NCBI GenBank assembly: GCA_019429125.1
Contig: JAHYJO010000010.1
Coordinates: 1-52,865, forward strand
Direction: 5' to 3'
DNA: 52,865 nt
Source of the DNA: Nanobdellati archaeon
GTDB taxonomy: Archaea; EX4484-52; GLR71
The translations under genes and the position numbers were made by a program. Shown in pieces: positions 8,362 through 16,442 of the stretch (positions within the stretch are counted from its first letter, which is position 1; each line of letters opens with the position of its first letter). The notes below the pieces were generated by a model, which was given only the letters and a program-made list of their open reading frames with translations, had not been told where the DNA came from and did no database searches.

Positions 8362-9316
8362 CTGTAACTATTAAACACACTTTCAACGCCTCTAAAGCAT
8401 CTTCACCTGTTACTTTTGGTATTGCTCCAGTTCCTATACAATCAATGAAATGCATCAATTCGTTCTTTAATGGTTCAGATTTTGTTATTTCAATGTTTTT
8501 GTGCTCAGCTTCACCAAATTTTATGATAAAATCACCAAAACTGTCAAATTCTTTTTCAAGATTGGTTTCATAAATTACAAGTTCTTGAGTTATGTAATTT
8601 AGTTCTGCATATCCTTTTGTGCCTGTTATGCTCAATGTCCGTATCTTTACTGGTGTTGTCCAGTTCACTTCGATGAATGCACTTGTACCATCATATTTAA
8701 GAAGTATATTCGCATAGTCTGGACGGTCATCTATCAGGGCATTTCCAAGATTGCTGTTTACTTTTTCAGGTGTACTTTTCAAAAGATAGTTGAATATGTC
8801 AATATCGTGCACCGCAAGATCTACAACTACATCTGCATCTTTTATTCTTGAAGGAAAAAGCCCTACTCTTTTTGAAATTATGGATGTTATCTTGCCAAGA
8901 GTTCCTGAATCTATCTGTCTTTTTAATTCAGTTATTGCAGGATTGAATCGTTCAATGTGACCTACCAATAACAGTACGTTGTTTTTCTTGCAAGCTGAAA
9001 TTATTTCTTCCGCATCTTTAACCTTATCTGCTATCGGTTTCTCTAAAAGTATATGTTTGCCTTTGTTTGCACAATATAATGCAACCGATGTGTGAAATTT
9101 TGTAGGGACTACAACTGATACTGCATCTATTTCTTCCGTATCTAACATTGCTTTAAAGTCTGCGTAAAATTTACAGGAATGTTTTTCTGCTAGTTTTTTT
9201 CCATTAATTTCGTCAAGATCGGATATTGCAACCAGATTGACATTTTCCAATTCAGAATAAATCCGTACGTGATGTCTACCCATTGCACCCGTACCTATGA
9301 CTGCTACATTTATCAT
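8348..9316 (-). CDS. Gfo/Idh/MocA sugar-nucleotide dehydrogenase (WbpB/WlbA-like)
   Basis: The 322-residue enzyme has an N-terminal Rossmann fold (GTGAMG at 8-13) and the catalytic Glu-Lys-Pro motif with Lys93, followed by the family's Ala-Val-His-Asp-Ile-Asp-Ile-Phe segment at 168-175. In the WbpB/WlbA branch, such enzymes oxidise the 3-hydroxyl of UDP-GlcNAcA to the 3-keto sugar, which the aminotransferase then aminates. It overlaps the acetyltransferase gene, which supports the same pathway. No UDP-GlcNAc 6-dehydrogenase is in the window. The ATG at 9316 gives the expected short N-terminus. Confidence 0.87.
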   Translation of the reverse strand: MINVAVIGTGAMGRHHVRIYSELENVNLVAISDLDEINGKKLAEKHSCKFYADFKAMLDTEEIDAVSVVVPTKFHTSVALYCANKGKHILLEKPIADKVKDAEEIISACKKNNVLLLVGHIERFNPAITELKRQIDSGTLGKITSIISKRVGLFPSRIKDADVVVDLAVHDIDIFNYLLKSTPEKVNSNLGNALIDDRPDYANILLKYDGTSAFIEVNWTTPVKIRTLSITGTKGYAELNYITQELVIYETNLEKEFDSFGDFIIKFGEAEHKNIEITKSEPLKNELMHFIDCIGTGAIPKVTGEDALEALKVCLIVTGDKN

Positions 9317-9386
9317 GATAATAGATTACAAGATAAATTTTATATATCTTACAAGATTTTTGAAAAAAAGATTGATTTTAAAAAAT

Positions 9387-10358
9387 CTATATTACAAATA
9401 TTAAAATGCTAATCAATACAAAAATAAGTTCAAGAAGATAAAGTTTATATGTTGCTTGCTTTTCTGTTGTCTTTTTAAATGATGCAACAAGCCAGGGAAG
9501 GTAAAATATATTTGGCACTACAAGATAACCATTCTTGTCAACCGAACCGAACCTCTCATAACGTGTCTTTTCTTTGCCACGCGTAAAATAACCGTAATAA
9601 TACAAGAATAGGTTGAATATGTGCGGAGCTATAAGAATCACTCCGACAAGTTCTATGTTTCCTAAAATTACAATTACTGACAGCATTACACCTATCAGAA
9701 ATGTTCCCGAATCACCTGGAAATATTCTTGCCGGGTATCTATTGTAATATAAGAATGCGAGCAATACGAAAACAAGCGGTGTGCTCAACAAAACAACTAT
9801 TGTGTTGTCTGTGATGAAACCTATTGCTGACAATGCTGAAAACATTAGAATTCCCAAACCTGCCTCAAGACCGTTGTATCCTGCGACCATATTAACTGCA
9901 TTTGCTGCGCCTGTAATTGCAATAGGTATCAGTATCAATGTGTAGATTATTCCAAAATCAACAGAACCAATAAATGGTAAATATAGAGTTGTAACTCCTG
10001 CTTTTATAACCATCAATGGCGGTGCTGCAAGAAGAGGTAACAATGTTTTTGTTCGCCAGGAAATGTTATAGATATCATCAATCATGCCGATGAATGCCAC
10101 TAACAATACTGTTGTTGTTACTGCAAATATCTGCACTATATATTGTGGGAATATCTCCATAATCAAAAAAAGTGCTATAAGATACCCGAAAAGGATTATT
10201 ATTCCGCCTGATTCTGCTACTTCTTTCTTTTCAATTTTGTATTTGTCAACGCCGACCATGCCTGTCTGTTTCGCTTTTTTTATGTAGGGAGGTATTAAGA
10301 GGTAGGTAAAAATAAAAGAAAGAAAAGAAATTAAAAAAATTGTTGAAATAAGATCCAT
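9387..10358 (-). CDS. Glycosyltransferase 4 family, UDP-GlcNAc-1-phosphate transferase-like (AglH/Alg7-type)
   Basis: This 323-residue polytopic membrane protein of the MraY/WecA/Alg7 superfamily should transfer a sugar-1-phosphate to dolichyl phosphate, the first step in building the lipid-linked glycan. Motifs in order: the Met-Ile-Asp-Asp pair at 92-95 (Mg binding), Asn153-x-x-Asn156 with Gly-Tyr-Asn-Gly-Leu-Glu at 160-165, and Phe-Pro-Gly-Asp-Ser-Gly at 213-218. About ten hydrophobic segments are visible. It lies 3 nt downstream of AglB in the same direction, so the enzymes that start and finish N-glycosylation appear to share a transcript. The sugar used is not determined by sequence alone. 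Confidence 0.88.
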   Translation of the reverse strand: MDLISTIFLISFLSFIFTYLLIPPYIKKAKQTGMVGVDKYKIEKKEVAESGGIIILFGYLIALFLIMEIFPQYIVQIFAVTTTVLLVAFIGMIDDIYNISWRTKTLLPLLAAPPLMVIKAGVTTLYLPFIGSVDFGIIYTLILIPIAITGAANAVNMVAGYNGLEAGLGILMFSALSAIGFITDNTIVVLLSTPLVFVLLAFLYYNRYPARIFPGDSGTFLIGVMLSVIVILGNIELVGVILIAPHIFNLFLYYYGYFTRGKEKTRYERFGSVDKNGYLVVPNIFYLPWLVASFKKTTEKQATYKLYLLELIFVLISILIFVI

Positions 10359-10361
10359 AAT

Positions 10362-12758
10362 CTATTCCTCTATTATAGATACATTTGTTTCCTCAGTTGT
10401 TGACTCAATTGATTCGTTAATTAATTCTAGGGATTCATTATTTTCATTGATTAAATCACTTGATTCCTCGGCAACTTCAATTGGTTCACTAATTATATCA
10501 ATTTGAGATAATGTCGAGATATCTCCGTTTTTAGCGATTACCTTGAATATCTTTATTTCTGTGTTGTCATAGACCTTTTCAAGGAATGGGACTCCAACGC
10601 CATCAAACAGATATAGTTTTGCGAAATTTGAAAGACCAGCCTCCATCTCTGGATATGGTAGATATACACCAAATGGTGTAAACATTAGGCATGCTTCATA
10701 TACTGGCTCTGCTGGTTTTAAGTCAACAAAACCGTTTGCTGTGCAAAGTCCTTTTATGTTTGCGGTGCCTTGAGGTGTGATGAACTTTATGTCGCCACCA
10801 ATGCCACCTTCCTGAGTCACGGGAACATAGATGCTGTTTGTACCTAACTGGTATGCCATTATTGTCAAGTTACCTTTAGGTACTGATTTTGCAAGAGTTA
10901 ATGGGATGAAACTGTTTACTTTTTCACCATTATGAGCAATCTTTGACATTGCTGAAAATTTACCGATTAATGTGTAATCAACCACTACATAATCTGCGGG
11001 GAAATATTCAATTATATCTTTTAAGTCAGATGTGTTATCACTTATGAAACCGTTTGCAAGGATTGGATTTATTGTATGACCTTTTTCATTTCCACCATCT
11101 GCAACTGATGCTCTTTCACCAGCTGTCTCAAACCAGTAACCGTAATCCCACCAGGAAAGGATTACTGAGTCAACTGGTGTTTCTGTCTTTAAAAATTGTG
11201 AAGCTCCCTGCCAGTTTTTGTTAAGTGACGGACCAATTGATTTTGAGAATGCTAGACCTGCGGATAGATTTACAAGCAATAATAAGATTACAAATATTAC
11301 AGGGATTGCTTTCAATATGTTTACTTTAAGACCTGCAACATCTATCTTTTTGAAATTCTTGACTAAGGATGAATCGTTGAACCACTTAATCATATAGTAA
11401 ATACCGAAGGCTCCTGCAAGTGCTGCCGGTGCACCTAAAAGGAATATTATACGGATTCTTGCAAAGGATGCATAAATTGATGCCACAACCCACACCAGAG
11501 TGAACATGTATCTCCAGTCTTTTGTCTTGTAAAGTTTATATGCTAAAAATGCGATTCCGATTAACATAAATATCCAAAGCGACATGTAAGGGATTATAGA
11601 GTTTAGCTGTGGTGTAAGGTATTGTGCGTATTCTGCTCCTAGCTGCCCTTTTATAGTTGCCCAATTTGCAGGGTTGTTTTCTGCAACAGTTGAACCTATA
11701 ACACCTTCATTCCAATGCAGTAGACTATCTATCGCATTAAAAAGGCTAGCAAGACTCTTTGAGAAAAATGAACCAATCAATGCAAGAATTAAACCAATGA
11801 CTGAAATTATCGGCATTGCATATTTCATATAGTTTTCAGATACAATTTTTCTTTGTTCAATGATATAACGAACAATTACAAAACCAACTACACTAAATGA
11901 TAAAAGAGCATAAGATCCTGTATATCCCAAACTTGCCGGAACATTAGCTATTGCAGGGGTCAATATTGAAACAAACATCATAATTGGATATGTTTTATAT
12001 ATCGATTTTGGATGTATGTTCAAAAATACAAGAATGCCTGTTATCATTGCAAGTATAAGGAAGATTATGTTTGCACCACCCCATATGAAATTTACCATCA
12101 ATAGAGAGAAACCTGCATTGATTGCGGACAGTGTTGAATTTTTGTTCAGTGCGTGAGCAAAGAAATAGAATACAAGGATAATAAATATGGCAGAGGATGG
12201 TTCTTTCTCAAAAAATCCTGCTGTAGTTCTATAAAGTGTTGATGCGTTCACTGCAAGTAAGAAACCGGCGAGAAGACCTACTTTCTTGTTGAATAATTCT
12301 TTACCTAATAAATACATTGCAATACCCATGAAAGCTCCCATGAGTGCAGGATACCATTTTGCCCATTCATAAAATGAAAGAGAAGGAATTATCATTGCAA
12401 TCAGTTTATACATGACCACAGGAAGATAAAATATGCCTGGTGTGGTTATATGAGGGTCCATTCCTGTCGGGAAATACCTCAAAGTGTCAAAGACTAGATG
12501 GAAATTGTTGTTCATCATGTCAAGAGCAGTTCTGTAAAGATAGAAAGGGTCGAGCGCCTGAAGACAGACCATACCTTCAATGCAATCTGCTAAAGGTTTC
12601 AGAGATTGTGTCCTAATATACAAACCTATTGCAAAAATAAGAAGTAATGCAACCAATGTCCAGTATTTCTGTACATACTGGTTTGATTTTATTTTATCGT
12701 ATCCATTAGTTACTTTTTCTGATAAAGCAACCAAATTCAAGCCTTGTGATTCTGACAT
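10362..12758 (-). CDS. aglB: Dolichyl-phosphooligosaccharide-protein glycosyltransferase (STT3/AglB)
   Basis: This 798-residue oligosaccharyltransferase transfers a lipid-linked glycan to Asn in Asn-x-Ser/Thr sequons outside the membrane. The first half has about 13 membrane spans. An acidic motif around Asp70 (Asp-Pro-Phe-Tyr-Leu-Tyr-Arg) and a second around Glu184/Glu186 are the metal-binding DxD-type sites. Thr-Val-Ala-Glu at 357-360 matches the TIxE loop, and the signature WWDYG lies at 536-540 in the soluble domain. The last 55 residues are rich in Glu, Ser and Asn and probably disordered, an unusual extension. It is first in an operon with the GPT-like gene. Confidence 0.94.
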   Translation of the reverse strand: MSESQGLNLVALSEKVTNGYDKIKSNQYVQKYWTLVALLLIFAIGLYIRTQSLKPLADCIEGMVCLQALDPFYLYRTALDMMNNNFHLVFDTLRYFPTGMDPHITTPGIFYLPVVMYKLIAMIIPSLSFYEWAKWYPALMGAFMGIAMYLLGKELFNKKVGLLAGFLLAVNASTLYRTTAGFFEKEPSSAIFIILVFYFFAHALNKNSTLSAINAGFSLLMVNFIWGGANIIFLILAMITGILVFLNIHPKSIYKTYPIMMFVSILTPAIANVPASLGYTGSYALLSFSVVGFVIVRYIIEQRKIVSENYMKYAMPIISVIGLILALIGSFFSKSLASLFNAIDSLLHWNEGVIGSTVAENNPANWATIKGQLGAEYAQYLTPQLNSIIPYMSLWIFMLIGIAFLAYKLYKTKDWRYMFTLVWVVASIYASFARIRIIFLLGAPAALAGAFGIYYMIKWFNDSSLVKNFKKIDVAGLKVNILKAIPVIFVILLLLVNLSAGLAFSKSIGPSLNKNWQGASQFLKTETPVDSVILSWWDYGYWFETAGERASVADGGNEKGHTINPILANGFISDNTSDLKDIIEYFPADYVVVDYTLIGKFSAMSKIAHNGEKVNSFIPLTLAKSVPKGNLTIMAYQLGTNSIYVPVTQEGGIGGDIKFITPQGTANIKGLCTANGFVDLKPAEPVYEACLMFTPFGVYLPYPEMEAGLSNFAKLYLFDGVGVPFLEKVYDNTEIKIFKVIAKNGDISTLSQIDIISEPIEVAEESSDLINENNESLELINESIESTTEETNVSIIEE

Positions 12759-12791
12759 AAATATCCCTTTATGATTAATCTAAAACAAATA

Positions 12792-13727
12792 CTATTTTAT
12801 ATCTTTCTGTAATAACAACTCTTTTACTGTTGATTTTATAGATGATAAGGAATCATATTTTGGTGTCCATCCTAGTTTTTCAAGCTTGTCAATTGAAAGT
12901 AGCATATCTACCACATCACCTTTCCAGCCACCAATAGAACCTGTATAATTGAACTTTACTTCTTTCAATCCCATTGCACCTGCAACAACATTAGCAAGTG
13001 TTGTCACATCAACTTGGTCTTTTGAACCGATATTAAAGGCATCAACAATATTTTTCTGATTATTTTTTGCATAAATCATGCCGTCAATGCAATCATCAAT
13101 ATACAGATATGACTTTTTCTGTTTGCCGTTGCCTAAAATTTCTAACTCATATGGATTCTTAGTTAGTTTTTTTATGAAATCTGCTATCACACCATGCGTT
13201 TTTGTTCCTGGACCTATTACGTTTGCAAACCGTACAATGGTTGATTTGATACCAAACATATTTGCATATGTAGAAACCAGTGCCTCACCTGCTAACTTTG
13301 AACCGCCATACATTGATATCGGCAATAATGGTCCGTAATCTTCAGGAGTGGGTATAACTGAAGCATTACCATACACAACGGAGCTTGAGGTGAATACAAA
13401 TGATTTTATCTTTGCTTTTCGACAAGCTTCAAGAATCTTATACAACATGACCACGTTCTGGTCAAAATCTATTTTTGTATTGTCTGCACCCAAACGCACA
13501 TCTGAATTTGCAGCAAGATGATAGACTTCATCAATGCCTGTAAAATAAGAATCAATGTTTTCTGTTAAAAGGTCAACCTGCATACATTTTAATTTTGGTT
13601 TTTGAGATAAAGATGATGAATATTTATCTAAAACTAGCACTTCACAACCTTCATCTAATAGTTTTTTTACAAGATGAACTCCTATAAACCCCACGCCACC
13701 TGTGACTATCACTTTTTTTTCAGACAT
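12792..13727 (-). CDS. NAD-dependent sugar epimerase/dehydratase (GalE-like)
   Basis: A 311-residue extended short-chain dehydrogenase acting on nucleotide sugars. The NAD-binding motif is GGVGFIG at 10-16, and the catalytic pair is Tyr140-x-x-x-Lys144 with Ser residues at 114-116. Length and motifs fit UDP-glucose 4-epimerase or a related epimerase; the epimerised position cannot be told from sequence. It starts the minus-strand glycan block, 33 nt upstream of the aglB start, and probably supplies a precursor such as UDP-Gal or UDP-GalNAc. Confidence 0.86.
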   Translation of the reverse strand: MSEKKVIVTGGVGFIGVHLVKKLLDEGCEVLVLDKYSSSLSQKPKLKCMQVDLLTENIDSYFTGIDEVYHLAANSDVRLGADNTKIDFDQNVVMLYKILEACRKAKIKSFVFTSSSVVYGNASVIPTPEDYGPLLPISMYGGSKLAGEALVSTYANMFGIKSTIVRFANVIGPGTKTHGVIADFIKKLTKNPYELEILGNGKQKKSYLYIDDCIDGMIYAKNNQKNIVDAFNIGSKDQVDVTTLANVVAGAMGLKEVKFNYTGSIGGWKGDVVDMLLSIDKLEKLGWTPKYDSLSSIKSTVKELLLQKDIK

Positions 13728-13756
13728 AAATTTAATTTTGTGAAATATGTTTATAT

Positions 13757-13886
13757 ATCTAAATCGCTTTTTACAATTATTTTATATCAAAAAATAATTT
13801 TAATGAAAATAAGAGTTAATTTGAACTCTTCAGGTATAACGGCACGCTACTGGAGACAGACATATAAACAAAAAATTAAAAATCAT
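13757..13886. repeat. Long direct repeat, left copy (flanks MNT/HEPN cassette)
   Basis: About 130 bp are repeated with high similarity at 15056-15177. Shared landmarks are atctaaat at the left edge, a tatcaaaaaataattt run, an agagtt/aactct hairpin, the block acggcacgctactggagaca, a TATA-like catataaaca and a final aatcat. This copy has a few extra bases (tcaggt) after the hairpin. It precedes the MNT gene as the other copy precedes the BRO-like gene, so each could carry a promoter. Confidence 0.85.
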
Positions 13887-13914
13887 AAGGAAATAGCTTA
13901 TTAATTTGAGAGTG

Positions 13915-13960
13915 TGCCAAAAAATGGCAAAGTTGTGCCAAAAAATGGCAAAGTATATAT
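13915..13960 (+). promoter_or_regulatory. Duplicated palindromic operator and TATA box of the MNT/HEPN operon
   Basis: Two identical dyads tgcca-aaaaa-tggca lie at 13915-13929 and 13936-13950, exactly 21 bp apart (two helical turns), so a dimeric regulator could bind both on one face of the helix. A TATA-like agtatatatatg follows directly. The MNT protein has an N-terminal winged helix, so autoregulation by the antitoxin is the simplest reading. Confidence 0.7.
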
Positions 13961-13983
13961 ATGAATAAGTCCTATAAATTGAC

Positions 13984-14556
13984 ATGAAAGCAGAAGATAA
14001 GATATTTTATGCATTTTATGAATCTAAAGAACAACAACTTTATTTTAATCAGATTAAAGAGATAACAAAATTGTCAAATAGCTCTTTACAGAATGCATTG
14101 AATCTACTCATTAAAGATAAGACGTTAACAATAGATAAGAGGAAATCAAATACATTTTATAAAATACATAATAAAAAATTGTTTGCCTTGCATTTTTCAA
14201 AAATTAGCCTTAAAAAATTCCAAAATTTAAATAGAGGGATTAGGATGCCTCTGGATAATTTTCTTACAAAAATAGAAGGAGATATATTTACAATAGTGCT
14301 GTTTGGATCTGCTTCAAGAAAAGCTGAAAAAAAAGATAGTGATATTGATATTTTAGTCGTCTCTAAAACTAAAATTAATCTAGACTTGTTGAAAAAAGAA
14401 ATAGATAGTCTATCTAATTACCCATTAAATATATTTCAGTGTAATATTTCAGAATTTAAAAATGCAGAGGATCATGTTGTTTATCAAGCAAAAAATACTG
14501 GTTTTCCCATAAAGGGCGAACAAAACTTTTTTGAGGTAGTTTTAAATGAATATTGA
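13984..14556 (+). CDS. HTH-nucleotidyltransferase (MNT-type antitoxin)
   Basis: This 190-residue protein has a winged-helix-like N-terminus (residues about 5-62) and a minimal nucleotidyltransferase domain. Catalytic residues are Gly108-Ser109 and the metal-binding Asp120-x-Asp122, in the order GSx(10)DxD. MNT proteins paired with HEPN toxins act as antitoxins, in some systems by adding nucleotides to the toxin. The gene overlaps the HEPN gene by 11 nt. Fusion of a DNA-binding domain to MNT fits self-regulation through the two upstream palindromes. Low GC and flanking repeats suggest recent acquisition. Confidence 0.85.
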   Translation: MKAEDKIFYAFYESKEQQLYFNQIKEITKLSNSSLQNALNLLIKDKTLTIDKRKSNTFYKIHNKKLFALHFSKISLKKFQNLNRGIRMPLDNFLTKIEGDIFTIVLFGSASRKAEKKDSDIDILVVSKTKINLDLLKKEIDSLSNYPLNIFQCNISEFKNAEDHVVYQAKNTGFPIKGEQNFFEVVLNEY

Positions 14557-15061
14557 TATTTATTATCTAAATAACCAAAGGTTGCTTGATGACAAAATTA
14601 ACTTCTTTAAAAAGACTAAACAATTAATCAATCAAGAACATAATCATAGATTGGTTTTAGCACATCTTGATAAAGCAAAACATAATCTCAAATTCTTTGA
14701 TAAAAATAAAGATGATGATACATTTAATGATTGGTTAATTGTGATATTATATTATACTTTATATCATTGTGCACTTGCTTTAGTCACTAATAAAAATTAT
14801 ACATCTAAAAATCATACTGCAACATTGTTATTTTTAATAAAATATTATTCAATTCATAAAGAAGATGCAGAACTCATTGAAGAATTATTAGTAAGTAAAG
14901 AGGATGCTACGTTTTATACGGAATTGAAATTTAAAAGACATATCGCAAGTTATAAAACAGAAACAAGTTTTACGCATGATCAAATAACTAATTATAAAGT
15001 GAAGGTAATAGAATTCATACAAAAGGTTGAAGATATTATTAAAAATCACGCAGACATCTAA
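14546..15061 (+). CDS. HEPN-domain protein (putative toxin)
   Basis: This 171-residue all-helical protein resembles HEPN toxins. It has the characteristic Tyr-Tyr-Thr-Leu-Tyr-His-Cys-Ala-Leu-Ala-Leu helix and a following Lys-Asn-His-Thr-Ala-Thr segment. An Arg35-x4-His40 sequence is present but lies nearer the N-terminus than the usual RNase RX4-6H motif, so I do not claim it as the active site. It overlaps the MNT gene and presumably forms a toxin-antitoxin complex with it. Its stop codon falls inside the start of the right-hand direct repeat, so the C-terminus may have been set by the insertion or duplication. Confidence 0.75.
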   Translation: MNIDIYYLNNQRLLDDKINFFKKTKQLINQEHNHRLVLAHLDKAKHNLKFFDKNKDDDTFNDWLIVILYYTLYHCALALVTNKNYTSKNHTATLLFLIKYYSIHKEDAELIEELLVSKEDATFYTELKFKRHIASYKTETSFTHDQITNYKVKVIEFIQKVEDIIKNHADI

Positions 15062-15177
15062 ATATTTTTTACAATTATTTCATATCAAAAAATAATTTTT
15101 ATAAAAATAAGAGTTAATTTAAACTCTAACGGCACGCTACTGGAGACAGACATATAAACAAAAAAATTAAAAATCAT
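15056..15177. repeat. Long direct repeat, right copy
   Basis: About 122 bp matching 13757-13886, including the agagtt/aactct hairpin and the acggcacgctactggagaca block. It begins in the last codons of the HEPN gene and ends about 10 bp before the start codon of the BRO-type gene. The two copies bracket the MNT/HEPN cassette exactly. Confidence 0.85.
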
Positions 15178-15186
15178 CCTATCGGG

Positions 15187-15711
15187 ATGATTGAGATGGA
15201 TAAAGATAATGCTTTAGTTGTGTTTGAGAATAAAGACATTAGAAGAGTTTGGTTTAATGATGAATGGTGGTTTTCTGCTATGGATATAGTTGGAGCTTTA
15301 ACAAATTCAACAAATCCTACTAGATATTTAAAAGATATGCGAAGACGAGATGAAAGCTTTAAAGACGGGGGGGGCAAATTGCCACCCCCCCTTGAAATAA
15401 TTACAAAAGGAGGAAAACAAAGAATTAATTGTGTTTCAACAAAAGGTGCATTTAGATTAATTCAATCAATACCTTCAACGAAAGCTGAACCATTTAAACA
15501 ATGGCTCGCTAAAGTCGGTTATGAAAGAGTACAAGAAATAGAAAATCCAGAACTGGCTCAAAAACGGATGAAAGAGCCCTATTTACAAAAAGGTTATTCA
15601 AATGAATGGATTGAGAAAAGAGTTCGTGGTATTGCTATTCGAGATGAATTGACAGATGTTCTTAAAAATCAAAGATTTTTAGGACCCCAAAAATGCGTTA
15701 GCATTTTTTAG
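15187..15711 (+). CDS. BRO-N domain protein, N-terminal part of a split gene
   Basis: The first 174 residues resemble the N-terminal two thirds of BRO/phage antirepressor-like proteins: an Asn-Asp-Glu-Trp-Trp-Phe-Ser-Ala-Met-Asp opening, then Pro-Ser-Thr-Lys-Ala-Glu-Pro-Phe-Lys-Gln-Trp-Leu-Ala-Lys-Val-Gly-Tyr-Glu. The frame ends at 15711 just after a 20-bp palindrome, and the conserved C-terminal part resumes in another frame at 15713. The gene also contains G8 (15367-15374) and C7 (15385-15391) tracts that form a near palindrome, which is striking in AT-rich DNA. I read it as a recently disrupted gene. Whether the N-terminal fragment works as a DNA-binding protein is unknown. Confidence 0.7.
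   Translation: MIEMDKDNALVVFENKDIRRVWFNDEWWFSAMDIVGALTNSTNPTRYLKDMRRRDESFKDGGGKLPPPLEIITKGGKQRINCVSTKGAFRLIQSIPSTKAEPFKQWLAKVGYERVQEIENPELAQKRMKEPYLQKGYSNEWIEKRVRGIAIRDELTDVLKNQRFLGPQKCVSIF
15664..15708. repeat. Two tandem hairpins inside the BRO-type gene
   Basis: Two perfect hairpins lie back to back: aaaaatc-aaa-gattttt (15664-15680) and aaaaatgc-gtta-gcattttt (15689-15708). The sequence tttttagga occurs after each. About 28 extra nucleotides (one more than a multiple of three) explain the frameshift in this gene. The second hairpin with its T run could also act as a terminator. Confidence 0.65.
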
Positions 15712-15712
15712 G

Positions 15713-16081
15713 AAGTGGGCTAATCGTAGAATAAAAACCAATAAAGAATTTTCAATTTTAACATCAGAAATTAGTAAGGCCACATTTGATATGACACCAT
15801 CAGAATATAAACAACATAAAGGACGTAAAAATGAGAATTTAAGAGATCATATGAATGATTTAGAATTAATATTTACTATGCTTGGCGAAGGAGTTACAAC
15901 GGAGATTACAAGAAATAAAGATGCACATGGTTTTGGTGAAAATAAAGTTGCAGCAAAGGAAGGCGGTGCAGTGGCAGGTAATGCAAGAAAAGATGCAAAA
16001 AATAAAATAGGAAAAACTATCATTTCAAATGATAATTATATTGATACTCCTGAAAAAATAAAGAAATTGGAGGAAAAGTAA
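15713..16081 (+). pseudogene. C-terminal part of the split BRO-type gene
   Basis: In the +1 frame relative to the upstream fragment, the open frame from 15713 encodes Lys-Trp-Ala-Asn-Arg-Arg and then the family's conserved C-terminal part: Ile-Ser-Lys-Ala-Thr-Phe-Asp-Met-Thr-Pro-Ser-Glu-Tyr-Lys, Asn-Leu-Arg-Asp-His-Met, and Ala-Lys-Glu-Gly-Gly-x-Val-Ala-Gly-Asn-Ala-Arg. The first ATG is at 15791, giving a 96-residue product if translated alone. No ribosome-binding site is evident there. It is most simply the 3' half of the disrupted gene. Confidence 0.75.
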
Positions 16082-16442
16082 ATACATTATATTTTTTAAT
16101 GAAAATAATTATTTATCAAACCTAAATAATATTGCTTAAACAACTATGTCTTAAAAAACATAGACTATACTCTATGAAAAACCCATAAAAACTTAGAGTA
16201 TACACTAAGACATATATAAAATGTTTTTAGCAGGCGCAAATATTAATTATGAATTGTTAAAAAATACCACCTACCAACAAAAGTTGTCGATTATAAACGA
16301 CAAGTTTATAGGTTTTCGTCGATTATAAACGACAAGTCTGAACAAATCTCAAGAACATAACTACTCGAAAAATATATGTTAATGGGAAAAAAATAAGTTA
16401 TATACCTTTATGGAAATGGATGTTAAGAGATACATACAAAAC
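16082..16442. other. Intergenic region with nested dyads and a repeated palindrome
   Basis: There is no convincing gene. Nested inverted repeats occupy 16145-16214: outer tatgtctta/taagacata and inner tatactcta/tagagtata (16166-16174 and 16194-16202). Two copies of gtcgattataaacgac follow at 16286-16301 and 16318-16333, 32 bp apart; each has gtcg/cgac ends. These look like protein-binding sites. They lie downstream of the BRO-type fragment and of the convergent reductase gene, so what they control is unclear. Confidence 0.6.

Noticed and set aside
13801-13904. A 34-codon frame in the left direct repeat
   Set aside because: The right copy of the repeat does not preserve the frame, so the repeat itself is the signal, not a peptide.
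16286-16333. Possible two-repeat CRISPR-like array (gtcgattataaacgac twice)
   Set aside because: Only two copies with a 16-bp gap and no cas genes; better read as paired protein-binding sites.
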